A program made the translations under genes and the position numbers. Below, in pieces: positions 10,855-23,068 of a stretch of DNA of 64,000 nt. Below the pieces are notes generated by a model. It was not told the DNA's origin and searched no databases. It was given only the letters and a program-made list of their open reading frames with translations. The DNA is from Pocillopora verrucosa (Eukaryota > Cnidaria > Anthozoa > Scleractinia > Pocilloporidae): NCBI RefSeq assembly GCF_036669915.1, contig NC_089312.1, positions 14,237,289-14,301,288 of the forward strand. The letters are read 5' to 3'. How positions within the stretch are numbered: the first letter of the stretch is position 1; each line of letters starts with the position of its first letter.

Positions 10855-11935
10855 GTAAGATGTATCTTTGATTTACTGGATCTATGAACCTTTCATAAGT
10901 ATGCTCTAGGCTAAGTATTGTAAGCTCAAGTTCTATGGCATACTTTGCATACAATTAAGACAATTAACGTAACATTAAAACTTAACATCTCCACACACTG
11001 TATCCGACTTAAACGTAGATGTAAAACTCCTGTAGATTATAAAGGCCTCACAAGTAGCGTTTTCAGACTTCTATATTTGTATTCTTCACTCTTGTTAGCC
11101 AAAATTAGACCTGTTGATAGAACTTGTTGTCAACGTTAACTCTTGAGTGACATATTTTATCCCATAGAAATCAAGAAATTACAAAATTTTTCAAGGGTTT
11201 GACATCTAAGGGTAGGTTGATATTTAGAAACACTTAACTAGTCATAAGTAAGTGTGGCAATATTATTATACAAGTATTTGTTAGAAAACAATTTAGAGAA
11301 ATGTGAAACTGAAGTTGTCTGCAGTGATAATAGTTTTCACTTTTGACCCTTTAGAAACCTTGACTTTTACCTACATTGCTATTTAATTCAGTCTTTGATC
11401 ACTAAAATTTCAGGTTAGTTAGAGAAATCCAATGGTTCAAAACCTGTGGATGGTGCTAGTTTGAAAACAACTTTTTAATCTAGTTATAAACATAAAATCA
11501 TAGTGTGTGGTCCCCAAACCACGTTTGCTGTTGTTCTCACCAAAAAGAAGCTTTTATCAGGATGTAGCTCGTAATTGTTTCAGATAGATAGCCCAAGGCT
11601 AGAACTATTGGAGCAAGACTTTCTCATATTACAGCCAATTGAACAGGCTGCTAAGCAAGATTCATAATGGCAGTGTCTGTAGTCAATTTAACAGCACATT
11701 AACTGACACTTTTTTAAAGGTTTGGTCAATCTCAAAATGAAGTACTTGTCATAATAGGCCACTTCCAAATTACATTGTACACTGTAACTTTGGTCTCATT
11801 TTCAAAGCGAGTCCTGGTGCTCATCTTTTCATATAATTATAAGTTTTCATTCATAAGCAAATTAATTGAAAAAGAGGTAAAAGGTAATTTGGAAATAGCC
11901 TATTTTAAATGTACTCTATTTGACAAAAGGTTTTT

Positions 11936-12215
11936 AAGTTGCCTTGCATCAGTAATAGATTACAGATGATGCCAAAAAAGAATGTGGCAGATGAGGCACA
12001 GCTGATTTTGTCCTTGATGTTCTTATCACATTTTGGTGTTTTCTATGATTTATTGCTGCAGAGACCCACTGCATCATGAAATCTATTTGTTGCATAACAA
12101 ATTGAGACAAAAAATGCTAATGGTGATTTCATCTATGTGTCAGTCCTCCAATAGATCATAGCTAAGAACCAATCAAAATATATCTATAATTCAGTTTATC
12201 ATACAAAGTAGAATG
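11936..12215 (+). repeat. Palindromic element of the GTAATAGATCACAG family (decayed)
   Basis: Left arm TTGCCTTGCATCAGTAATAG, right arm CACTGCATCATGAAATCTAT with an intervening AAGAATGTGGC...TTCTTATCACATTTTG inverted match, then the trailing module AATAGATCATAGCTAAGAAC. The same structure is seen at 60765-61055 and, in part, at 35606-35720. It lies upstream of SLF2 exon 2. Confidence 0.6.
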
Positions 12216-12423
12216 AACAGCACATTAATTAACAGACATTTCTGAAAGGTCAGATCAATCTCAAAACACAGTGCTTGACATAATTTTATATGTACTCATT
12301 TATGAAGGAGGTACAAAGTGCACAGTTTCTGGAGCGTACTTCTCCAGTAATATCTACTCTCTCTCACAGTTGGTATTAAAATTTTTTTTTTCGTCATCAG
12401 GCCCAAGGAAAAGTTGCAACCCT

Positions 12424-15400
12424 ATGAGTAAGGACAAGTTACCAGACAACAAAGAGCTCAAGGAACCACATTTCAAGGGATTGCCAAATGACAAAAACAG
12501 TTTTGGTTCTAAAGACAAAAGCATGATTCCAAATGCAGACAGTAAGGAAAATGATAAGGGTAGCAGTTGCAATTCACTAGTTAAACCTGCTGTCAGTTCA
12601 CCATTAGGTATTGATGGACATAACTGTTCAGTCCATGGAAGCAAACATGAAGGAAAAACACAGGCTTCAGCTTTATTTACTAACTCTACTTCAGCTGCGG
12701 GAATAACTGTGTCTGATAGTGTTGGTGATGAGACTTTTTATTCAACCTGTGATGATACTGAATCTTTGGACGATTCATGTGGTAGAAGTGTGACGGATTC
12801 CACAAACTACGACTCTACAGATGGTAGTGATATTGATAATGGAAAAGAAGAAAAACTTGATACTGATGTGAATGAAAGCTCGTTTTTTGAGAAAGATTTG
12901 CACAATCAAATCCACAAAGAGTCAACTGTTAAAGATTTGGAGAACAAAGAAAAGAGTTGTAAAGTTTTCAAGGAAAAAAAACAAGGTAATGATGAGTTGA
13001 ATGAAAAAGAAATTGTGAGCAAATCACCTGATGGATCATTAAAATCAAAGAATAAGGGTGTGAAAAAATGCAGAGACAATAGCCCTGATAATTTTCCAGT
13101 GAGATTGCAAGGGCGTATTGGTAATGATGTTGACGGGAACTATACAAAAACTTCTGATGCACATGTTGAGGAGACTATAGTTGATTGTGGTTCTCCTATT
13201 GATTCTGGTTTGGTTCCTTTCAAGGGAACAGACCAAAATAGCAGCTCTGATGAACTTAAAGAGGAGGAATTTGATAAAGGCATGGACCAAATCATTAGTG
13301 GCAAGAAGCTTTTTGAAGAGGATGAAGGGACTTTACCTGAAGGCTCAGATTCCTCTGATGAGGATCTTTTAACACCGCCAAGATTTCTCTATGAAAAGAC
13401 AAAGTTGAAACCAGATATTTGCACTCCAGAAAAAGGAGTTGCTCCAGTTTATTCTACTCCCTCCCCAATTTCTAGAGGAGAGGGAGAGGAGAAGACCATC
13501 AAGTACAAACTCTCCTTTGAAAAGTTGATTGCCGACAAAGTTAAGCATAGAGAAAGGAATGCTGAGCTTGCTAAGATGGAGGAAGAGCTACAACAAGGGA
13601 TTGATAATGGAGGTATTGGTCAACTGCCAATTCCAAGTACATTCAGTGATATAGAATCAGAGGAAGACCTAACTGATGGTAAGTTTTCTTTTAGTGGATC
13701 ACTGAGACACTGACGTGTACCCTGCTAAATTCATTATGAAATAGGGAATACAATGTATTTAATTTAGCCAAATTCATTGATACGACCAATAGTCATCTCT
13801 TGTCATTCCCTTACCACAGTTTTGATCTTGGTTGAGAACATTTCTGAAAAGATTTTAACAAGACAACAAGTAAAGTGTTGTTTGGGTAACTATTAATAGT
13901 GCCTTACTTATCTCCCATTGTCTCAACAAGTTAGATTTTGTTCACTTACCCTGGATACTTTTCCAATTATTGAGAGTTTTAAACTAGTTTTTTTTTCTGG
14001 TCATCATTAGACAGGATACAACTTTTCCTTTTGTAAATTGGATACAATAGATCATTTTTGGCTGAGGGAAGTACTGTAATAAGGATCATTGTTGATAGGA
14101 AATAAATTTTCTTTGACAATTTGAGAAGAGACAAGTGATTCTGGCTATTCTCATGACCAACTTGACTCTACTCAAGAGGTCAGAGGTCAGTTGCTGTCAC
14201 CAACAGGCTATTTTAAGACTGCATGTACCTTCAACTGGACAATCACACTATATAATCTACATGTACTATTGTCAAAACAAACAGTTTTTTTCACATTTAC
14301 ATGTATATTGTAACCTCTCTTATAATGGATTTATTGTATTTCTTTCCAGTACAGTCCACCTAAGGGTTTGAATAGTACTTACATTCATGCTTTTACCTTT
14401 GATTGCAGATGGACGTGACCTGAGAGACTGCTCCTTACCTCAGGACTTCAAAAAGTTTCTTGTGGAGGTGCATGATTTTTCTGAAGAACTGCCTGGAGAG
14501 GATATTTTCCCAGTGTTTCATCCTAATGTTACAGTAAGTTCCTCAAGTGTCTATTGGTCCTCAGAGGGTTAGTTTGGATTCGCTGACTGGCCTTCTCTTA
14601 GATAATGTGTTACTTATTTGAAAAGTGTTGAGAGAGCCTTACTCTTGATTGTTATGTTTTTTTTTTTCAGTCTCAAGATTTTCCCCGTCTATCAATGGTT
14701 CCTCATCCGCAAGGCAACTCTTTTGAGACAAAGCTGGTTTTAGCCTCAGACATTGAGCTACAGGAGTTGTTGTGTGGAGGGTGGGTACTGCAGCATTACC
14801 TGGATAAACCTTGCCCATCTGAGGTGGCAGAATGGCTATTTCAAATCATGTGTTGTCACAGAGATCAGCATGTCATTATCACATCTTTTCAAGTCCTTTG
14901 GATCATGCTTGAAGCAGCCACAGAGGTAGATGTACATTTAGCATAGTGCTTTGAAGGCTGTCATAATGAAAAATGTTCTCATTCTCATCCAATATGGAAA
15001 TTTTTGTGGACTAAATGCACTATGCAGAGCTAGCATTGTAGGCTGAATGGCACTAACCTCCAAAGCACAAAAATCTTGTGTTGTATACAGCATTACTTGG
15101 GTTCATACTTTTGTGGAATTTAACTTATTAGAAAATGATCTCACTTTCTCATTTGATCTTGCTCTCCCAAAGCAACTAAAGCAGAACATGACCTGGTAAT
15201 GGTAGACAATTAAAATAAAACATAGTTGGAAAAAGTGATCTTGTTCTTGCAGGAGGCTTAATCACTACTTTTGGCACTTTTGGCAAAGTTAGCATCGAAA
15301 TTGAGAATTTAAGTTGAAGATTGAATTTTTATTGTAAGAGTGCCTACATCAGATTTAAGCTGGTAGTGGTGTATATATTATGGCAGATGTCATTGTAAAA

Positions 15401-18400
15401 CACCCCCAAAAAACAGCTTGGGTATGTTCTGGATGGTATGATGTCTCAGACACTAGCATGAGCAAAATTTCAATTAGTTTGGGGGATTGACTCATAGGCT
15501 TTTGGTTGGTGTTTAATGTAACTGAAGTCTGTTTTTTTCTATTCAGAGTTGTTTATAGTAACAGTGCTTTGTTGTAATCTTGTCACATGGAGCAAACAGT
15601 ATATATTCTTTATTGCAGGATAGAGATGATATCCCACCAAACTCCAGAGGTACCCTGTGGGTTCCTGGTATCAAGACAGTCTTGAAGGAGCTTTTTTCCT
15701 ATGGTGCTAGGATTCCAAGACTTTATCCTGGAGATCTTGTCAATCAATTAAGTATAAGAGAAGTTTTGTTGAGTGAGAACTCCACGGATGCAATCCACAT
15801 GGAAGAAGAAACAGTTGGAGGTGTGATGCAGACTGAAAGTTTTCCTCTCATCAATGTGATGCACCTTGTTCAGCTGCTTACTCACAGTCTTCAAAAGTGT
15901 CCTCAGTCATACACTGTTCAGGATTTAAGAAACCTCATGGTGCTGATGTGTCGGTTGGCACTAGATACAAGGCTTCACACTGTAGTGTTTGATATTGAGA
16001 TGTGTATTGCAGCAGTGCTAAGTTGTTTTGGAGAGATGCAGTGGCCTGATGAGGTACTGTTTCTAATGTCTCTGTTAGGCTATCAGTGATTTAAGGGTGT
16101 TAGGCATGTGAGGTGTCTAGCCAAGCTCTGTTAGGAAGGCTTGCTGACTTCAAATAAGCTGAGCTAAAACCTAAAATCAGGACAAGATCTAAGTAAAAAA
16201 TGCCTAGTGCTTAGATAAAGAACTAATTTAAAAAACAAATCTTCTCTCTTTTCTCAATCATTGTCTCTGCCATTTTTGCCCAGCGACACATATGAAAAAG
16301 TACTCTTTAGGAGGGAGAGGAAGACAAAATGGTACCATAAATTAATGTAGGGCCAAAATAACTACAAGATTTGAAAATGACTGAAAGGTTTGCTTTATTG
16401 TCTTAACACTTTTTCTGTGATTGGAGGCTAACCAAAGAACTATTTAGCTGTAGCTCAGTGTGGAGCGTGGAATCCGAAGGTTTGAAGTTTGATTCCTCAT
16501 GGGGAACAGAAGTTTTTCTTCGTCCCATGCTCATGAAAAGATGAAAAAAAAATCTTTCTCTACTTCTTTAAAAAGCTCCAAACTTACCATCTTTCTTGTT
16601 CTATTTAGAAGGTAACTCTGTTAGCAAAGTAGGGTTGACTGGGTGTGTGACCTGTTTGTACATTTCAGATTAAAGAGTTGTGTGGTATTTTGACAAAACT
16701 GAGCACAGACCATCGGAATCTGTTGTATCTTGTCGAAATTCAGCCTCCATCCACTTATGGGATTCAGCTTCAGCGCTGTCTTAGTTTGACACTGCTTCAC
16801 TGGTTAGTGCCCAAGTTTCTGAATCAGGAGGAAACTGGAGAAAACCTTGGTGGGGACAGATGCAATGTAATTGTTCCAGAAAATGTAAAGGTGAGATGGT
16901 TTGATGAAAAATTACAAAGTTTTAACTCTTTAAACACCCAAGACCTTATTGTTGATTGCCCCAGCTAGCTGCTACACCTTTCCTTTTAATTTATTTACAG
17001 GAATTGGGTGTTAGATCAAGATAACTTCTAAGTGATAAATTTGAGTATTCTAATTGCCTGTTTGCTGGATTAGATGTGGATATTTTAGGGAGAGGTTACA
17101 TGTTAATCATGTCTGGGAGTTAAAGGGCTAAAATATATTGGCAGAGTAATGAGAATTAGTTTAGTGTAGCAACTTCCAAGAAAAGTAACCAAAAAACACT
17201 GTGAAATGACTGTATTAAGAAGGATTTATGTAAATGTCAGAACAGGTTTATGTTTAAGCTTTGTAGGTTTTTTTCTTAATGCAACCATTCCATACTATTC
17301 ATAGTCGGTGTGCAATAGTTTGCTGTAATTTTGCAACATGCAGGAGAGGAGCTTTTTTGTTGAACAAAAAATGGTCTTGATATTCTGTAGAAAGAAAAAA
17401 AAATATGGTCCCTTTGCAATGTCCACATTCATTTACAGTTAAGTCAAAAACCCAAAAACTTGTACTTGCAGATCAGGCCATACATGAAAGGGAAATCAAG
17501 GTCTTGAAATTTTGGTTTTCACTCCTACTGGAAAATGATACACATTTTCCAAAATGCTATCTGTCATGTTGACTTGAGCATTTTTTTCTCTGACAATTTT
17601 TTTTACAGGTAGCTAGTTTGGTTAATCTTGTGGCACAGATTAAGCCTACAGATGAGTCAGATTATTTCCTCCTGCACACCATAATTTCTTTGATCAGCTT
17701 TGCTGTTGGAAGTGAGGACCTGCCCTCTAAAGAAAGGGTAAATCACGATTCATTTGTTCTACAGATTAAAGACGAGGAAGCATGATAATATGATGATGTA
17801 ATTGTGGTTTATAACACTGAAGCTATTGTAGCCTTTTGAAGTACCTCTCCAGTGAATTGAAGCAGATGAAAATGATATGGAGTTTAGTTACCATGGCAAG
17901 TTTCAAAGTGGTTAACATATGATGAAAGGAAGTTTAATAGTTTTACTTTTTCAAAATATTGTACATAATTATATCTAGGATTCAGAGGTGTGGGTTCTGG
18001 GAGTTAAAGGGTTAAAGCTACCTTAAAATCAGTGTTCTCCTTTTCAGGCGGTAACCGTTAACATTTACTGCCTGTAGTACCTCTTACTACTGTTTAAAAT
18101 TGCTTGGAATTCTTGAAAATTCAACACGTGAAAGGATTGCTTTACCGGTTTGAAAATTTATTTTACCTGTTATGCTTAAAATATGGGAGAACACTGAAAA
18201 CGATTCCTTGTTATTGCACTGTGCATCCTGTACTGCATGTTATTGCACTGTGCATTTAGAGAACATGGGGAATTTTTTTTTTCTCCTCTTGAATCAATGG
18301 ACAAAGTAAACAGGTGCATTGATCTTTTCCTCTTGAACAAACTTGTTGACCAACCTATATTTTTTATTGTAGTTCATGAAAGTTCAGGATATTTGAAAAT

Positions 18401-20389
18401 ATTTTGACAACTTTCATTGCTGAGGAATCATCTAAAATTAAAAGTTTTCATTCACTGAAGTTCTGTATGAATCTTGCCAAGTTACACATCAGACTATTTG
18501 GTAAACTTCCTTCACAAATTCACATTTTCACCAGTTGGTACTGTGGTACCATATTAAGTACCTATAATGTAAATGTGAGAGATTTGAGACATTTTTGTTT
18601 GTACTTGTCAGTAGCAATAATAAGTACCTTGTTGTGTTCTATATTAAGCCATTTCTAGAAAAGTTGACCAACAAGCTGAGAACAGTGAATGGGGATATCA
18701 AAGATCCAAGGGCTGCATTCATGAACAGAACCAAGGTACAGTATATAATTGATGGTTTTAGTTAATTTTAGGGCCAGGCTCTTTGCCCTTACATCGCCTC
18801 TCTCCAGCCAGGAACCCTTTTAATTCACCCCCTGAATCAAACAGTAAGGTCCCAAGAATAGAGGAAATGATGACCAATTAGAGCAGCTCTTGATTGTTAA
18901 ACAAATTCTCCTTGTCAGCATCTTAAGAAAGGTCTTGAAAACAGTATGGAGAATATGCATACTGATGTTAGGGTGTAGAGAGAGGTCTGAAAAAAAATAG
19001 TGAGGGGTAAGCCGTGATGGATGAGCACCCAACCCAGGTAGATTAAAAATACCCCCAGGCACTTCATGGTACAGAAGCTAGGATAAGGACTGACTGAGTT
19101 ACCTAATTTGGATACAGATTTTTTTTTTCTTCATTAAATGTGATGGTCTTTGTGTCACTAGCTTTGCTCACTTTATTTATTTATTTTTACAGGTGAAAGA
19201 CCTTTTAGTAAGGACAATTTTTAGGCTGGCAAACATGGTTCAGTGTATCAAGCCACTCAAAGAGGTAGATTTGATGTAATTAATTACACACTATTTAAAG
19301 CAATTTCTCCTCACTTCAATATTTACCACTTGACTGTTAATCGGCAAAAATGGACTCAGTCTGCCAACAGATGTGCAGCATATCAAGAACAATACAGAGG
19401 TAGAGAAATACTTTCTACAGTGTAGTTATCTAGGGCATGAAAATTGCTTTGTCAGCGGACTTTCTAGCTAACTCACCCATTTGGGAAGGGTCACAGAGGA
19501 CTTGATCTAAGACTTTCCTGGAATTCTTGTTTCTGGTAACCTTTCTTGATGGATGAAGGTCTCACTTACAATTACATTGTTGTGGAGAAAAAAGTCTGAA
19601 AACCTTTTTTTTTTTTTGACATTTGATTGTTTTAGTGCTATACTTTTTAATTAACTTAGAGCTCAGAGATGTACTTGCAGAATCTTTAATCCTTTAACTC
19701 CCAGATCAAATTTGTTATGCTCCTTACTGTCAACCATACAATTCTTATAATGTTAGTTCAGAGAATTTAGTATTGGATCAACTAATTATCCTTAAATTGA
19801 TATTTTTCTTTATTCTCATCACTTGTCTGGTTGATATTGTAAGGAGAAATTCTGTCTTGATTACTCATGGGAGTTAGAGGGTTAATGGTTAATGGTTAAT
19901 GAATGGTTAATGAATTATTCAGTTCTTCTCAACCCTTTAACCCCTTTGAGTGGCTTGCATCTAATTTCACTTTACATCATCCCCCCTGGGTCCAACATTA
20001 AAGTCACAAGAATAAAGGAAATGATCACAAACTAAAGAAGCTCTTGATTGTGAAAAAATTCTCCTTGTCAGCATCTTAGGAAATGTATAGAAAACAGTAT
20101 GAAGAATATGCATACTCATGCTAGGGTGTAACAGGTTGAGGCACTGTAACTGATTACAGCCCTGTTTAGGTACTGTAAGACTGTCTTGCTCATGACACAT
20201 ATAAACCTACATGACTTTGTGTATTGTTGCTTCTAACAGCATCACATAGCCAGCTACTTTGAGCACTCTACCTCAGATTATCAAGTAGAGCTGTTGAGGG
20301 AAAATGAGGACAAGAATTTAGAAGAGTTGCCAGAGAATGAGGAGGAAGAAGCTATGACTGGAGTGCAGGAAATGGACCTTAGCACTTAA
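12424..20389 (+). CDS. SLF2: SMC5-SMC6 complex localization factor 2 (SLF2/FAM178), nine coding exons
   Basis: Exons: 12401-13678, 14409-14533, 14671-14925, 15619-16053, 16669-16890, 17609-17737, 18649-18735, 19193-19264 and 20240-20389. All have GT-AG borders and phases that agree; from the ATG at 12424 they encode 909 residues. The N-terminal third is disordered, Ser/Asp/Lys-rich. The C-terminal two thirds carry the conserved FAM178 fold. Landmarks are YKLSFEKLIADK...MEEELQQGI, LPQDFKKFL, PCPSEVAEWLFQIMC, GTLWVPGIKTV (human SLF2 has a matching SWIPS motif), HRNLLYLVEIQPP and AFMNRTKVKDLLVR. Known SLF2 works with SLF1 and RAD18 to recruit SMC5/6 to stalled forks and DNA lesions. Human SLF2 is 1173 residues, so this is shorter, mainly in the disordered part. 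The tail is acidic. The assignment rests on these motif and order matches. Confidence 0.82.
16435..16560 (+). repeat. tRNA-derived SINE
   Basis: TAGCTGTAGCTCAGTGTGG resembles a pol III A box region and GGTTTGAAGTTTGATTCCTC a B box. It is followed by a non-tRNA body (AGAAGTTTTTCTTCGTCCCA). The anticodon arm is not a functional tRNA and the acceptor stem does not pair, so this is a SINE, not a tRNA gene. It lies in SLF2 intron 16054-16668. Confidence 0.65.
16920..17135 (+). repeat. Degenerate CCCTTTAACTCCC-family element in an SLF2 intron
   Basis: Opens with TTTTAACTCTTTAAACACCC and closes with TCTGGGAGTTAAAGGGCTAA, an inverted terminal pair about 200 bases apart. A fragment of the same end occurs at 17995-18020 (GGGAGTTAAAGGGTTAAAG). 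Confidence 0.5.
18790..19065 (+). repeat. Interspersed repeat in an SLF2 intron, copy 1
   Basis: Shares long blocks with copy 2 at 19930-20150: AAATTCTCCTTGTCAGCATC, AAACAGTATGGAGAATATGC and ATACTGATGTTAGGGTGTAG, plus a shared CCCCTGAATCAAAC/CCCCTGGGTCCAAC start. Same superfamily as the copy at 5743-5955. Confidence 0.65.
19685..19885 (+). repeat. CCCTTTAACTCCC-family element, complete, in an SLF2 intron
   Basis: Terminal pair AATCCTTTAACTCCCAGATC and CATGGGAGTTAGAGGGTTAA. The interior matches 25610-25812, including ATTGGATCAACTAAT and CACTTGTCTGGTTGATATTG. The right end is followed by a short tandem of TTAATGG. Confidence 0.65.
19930..20150 (+). repeat. Interspersed repeat in an SLF2 intron, copy 2
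   Basis: Second copy of the 18790-19065 repeat, ending ATGCTAGGGTGTAACAGGTT. It ends only about 90 bases before the last SLF2 exon. Confidence 0.65.
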
Positions 20390-20706
20390 TGAGGAAAAGC
20401 AGTCACTTCTTTTGAGAAGAAAAAAATATTCTTCATTTGTAGGTGTGACCAAGAATTGGTTCTTGGCAAGTGAAAACAGAAGGATATGAAAATTTTTATT
20501 TTGGTGGATCGATGTAAATGTATACAATCAAACCTATTTTACAGTCCAAGTTGTTTGTTGTTTTCTGATCTGTATCTGGCAATGTTGATCCTAGTATGAA
20601 TACCACCATTTTGAAGAGATGTATCATCAACATTTTGTAAATATATTATACAAGTATGTAGAATTTAATTCTGTGAATATACACCTGGAGATATTAGTAC
20701 TGAATC

Positions 20707-20712
20707 AATAAA
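20707..20712 (+). terminator. SLF2: Poly(A) signal of SLF2
   Basis: AATAAA about 320 bases downstream of the SLF2 stop codon, followed by a TG-containing stretch. Confidence 0.6.
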
Positions 20713-22920
20713 AAAGTATACATTGTGATTGCAGGCAAGGAATAATCCTCTGGAAGAAAACAACACGCAATTAGGTTAAAATGGCTCATGAGTCGCAAAT
20801 CCTGTCTATGACTAGAAGTTAAGTCTGCTCTTATCTATTGGAACTTGTCCTGATTTTCATAGACAAAGTGGCTTGGAGTATTGCAACTCCCCTTGGATGG
20901 GGTGGCAGTCCATGGCAAGTTACCACACCCCTCTTTCCCAGCACTTCCTCAGGCCTCCCCAGGCTTCCTCAGGCAACCCTGACAGTTCACTTGTACCCAT
21001 TTATCCTCCTTGGGAGAGGCACTGTGAGAGTGAAGTGTTTTGCCCAAGAACACAACACATTGATCTGGCCAGATATGGAATGTGGCCCTTAAAAACCAGA
21101 GTCCAGTGCACTAGTAGTAAGGGTAACACATTTTTCACCAACTTAGTTAACATGTACACTCAAGCTTTTGGCTCTTCAGTATGTACAGCTTAGTCAGATT
21201 ATGTGCTTCTCTCTGTCACGTGGCTCCATTGTTGAGGATTTCAACTAGATTCAGTGCAGGGGTACTTCTCTTGTTACTTTCAACTTGTGTTATGACTTCA
21301 GTGTTTTTGAAGAATATTCAGTAAGATACAGAACATACAGATGTCATTTGAGGCTTCATTTCTTTACGTAACTAAATTTGTCATTTACAGTAACACCCCA
21401 GGCTTTTGTATAAATACTATGTTTTTACTGTTAGACAGTTCTCAATTCAATGAAGATCTTACTGGTCTAACTAACACTAACAATAAACTCTGAAAAAATT
21501 GGGCAGAAGTCCTACTCAAGAATTGAAATGTGTCATTTAAAATAGTTAAAACTCCTACAGAATTTGTATTGCAAGTTTACATTGAATTAAATATTTGTTA
21601 CTGAAAGGTGTTAAGTGTAAGGTAAAACAAGCATTTAGTATTCATACAATGTACTTGGAAATTTCTGCAGTCATTTTTCTGTTAATTCCCTAGGAGCTTT
21701 TACTCAGACAAAAATAATACCCTCACTTGTTACTTGACATTCTTTACTAACTATTTTCACAATCTTAAGAATCCAATGGCTAAACTAATAAAAATTTTTA
21801 TAAGTAATTTGAGATTATTGCGTCTTTGATTTGTGTGAAGGTAAACTAGACTTTCCTCCTAAGCTTATCATGAAGCAATTGAATGATTAAGTTGGAGTGA
21901 AAATAAAAAACATCTAGAAAACCTTTTAGTTAATAAATACATATATCAGTCAAAATTAATTGAATTTAAATAAGAAACCCTAATTTTCTGTTGTATTTGA
22001 AATTCCAAATATCATCATGGTAGTGAAGTCCAAGAAACTGCATTATCCCCAGCATCAAAACTAGACAGGGAAAGATACACATTGACAAATTTTTTAGTAC
22101 ACTTGAAAGACAATTAGATGGTGTCAAATGATATCATCAAATGTACTCCCATGCAATTGTTCTTGTGAGAATATGAAAAACATGAACACCAAGAAGATTT
22201 GTGAACTCTTTGACATGCAAAAGAGACAGAGATTTGATATCCTCTAACAACATCACCCCTAAATTTAAGATCATCATTTTAAGGTCAAAAGAATAAAGGA
22301 AATGGTCTCCTCTGATGTAAAGCAATCTAACCAATTACTTGATTTGAATAGTAAAATTTTGCTCATGTAAAGATGCTAGATCATTTGTCAAAAGTCATCC
22401 ATCTGGTTGATCAATGATTGATCTGCCCATGACCAACAAATGATAATTTATTTTGCACAAAATTGTATTAGAAAAAGTATTGTTATTACAGTTACCATAT
22501 TTCCTCAAATAAGTGCCTGTGCTTTTACAAGCACCCATCATCTAGGCCGTAATGTTGAAAATGTGTCCACCTCCTTCCTCATGTTCTTAAATATTAGGGA
22601 TACAAGGACACCTGATTTATTGCCACTTTTTAGAATCAGTATAGGAGAATAGTTTCTTTTCAATTAAAGACACTTCCCATCATTTCTATCTCCATGTGCT
22701 TGCAGAGTTCCTTTATGCGCATTATCTTTTTAATTTTTGTCCTATTGCTGCACTAACTTAATAGACACCCCCCTTGATTAAGCACCCTCTTTCCAATAAG
22801 GAACCACCCCTTTGGCTGAAATTTGTGCACTTATTCCAGGAAATATGGTATTGTTATCACATTGTAGTCACTTGCTCTAATGATATTGAAAAGTGAACCA
22901 GTAATCATTTTTTAGAATTG
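20713..22920. other. Intergenic region between the 3' ends of SLF2 and MAP9
   Basis: The two genes converge here. Contents seen: a SINE-like core (20870-21115) and a partial repeat at 22240-22335. A TTTATT at 22616 (AATAAA on the minus strand) could end the MAP9 transcript. No further gene was recognised. Confidence 0.55.
20870..21115 (+). repeat. SINE-like element with a conserved core
   Basis: Contains CTTGGATGGGGTGGCAGTCC, TACCCATTTATCCTCCTTGG and TTGCCCAAGAACACAACACA. This wording recurs in the conserved central domain of SINEs from many marine animals. It is decayed and its 5' tRNA-like head is not clear. Confidence 0.5.
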
Positions 22921-23068
22921 TTATTTTTTTAATGCATATACCTTGTTTGGCTTGAAGTAGTAAGATCCTGACATTGTTCGTGATCTGTTGGGAGAAGGAG
23001 CTTGAATCACAGCTCCTACCTTACCAGGAATACAGTTGCCTGACTTCCTGCCACTTGGGCACCAACTC
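22921..23068 (-). CDS. MAP9: Final MAP9 exon, reading frame unresolved
   Basis: The acceptor is TTTTTCGCAG (AG at 23070-23069). Joined in phase 0 to the preceding exon it encodes ELVPKWQEVRQLYSW and stops. Read one base later it stays open as SWCPSGRKSGNCIPGK, then PSPNRSRTMSG, then YYFKPNKVYALKK, with the stop at 22921-22923. That version has the Ser-Arg-Thr context of the vertebrate C-terminus (PPSRT) but needs an extra phase-shifting exon or another donor. A possible 33-nt exon with acceptor TTTTAATAG lies around 23535-23505, but it is phase 0. Confidence 0.45.

Noticed and set aside
12354..12644. Minus-strand frame within SLF2 exon 2
   Set aside because: Antisense shadow of a well-supported coding exon.
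16435..16560. Possible tRNA gene
   Set aside because: A- and B-box-like motifs are present, but the acceptor stem does not pair and the sequence runs into a SINE body.
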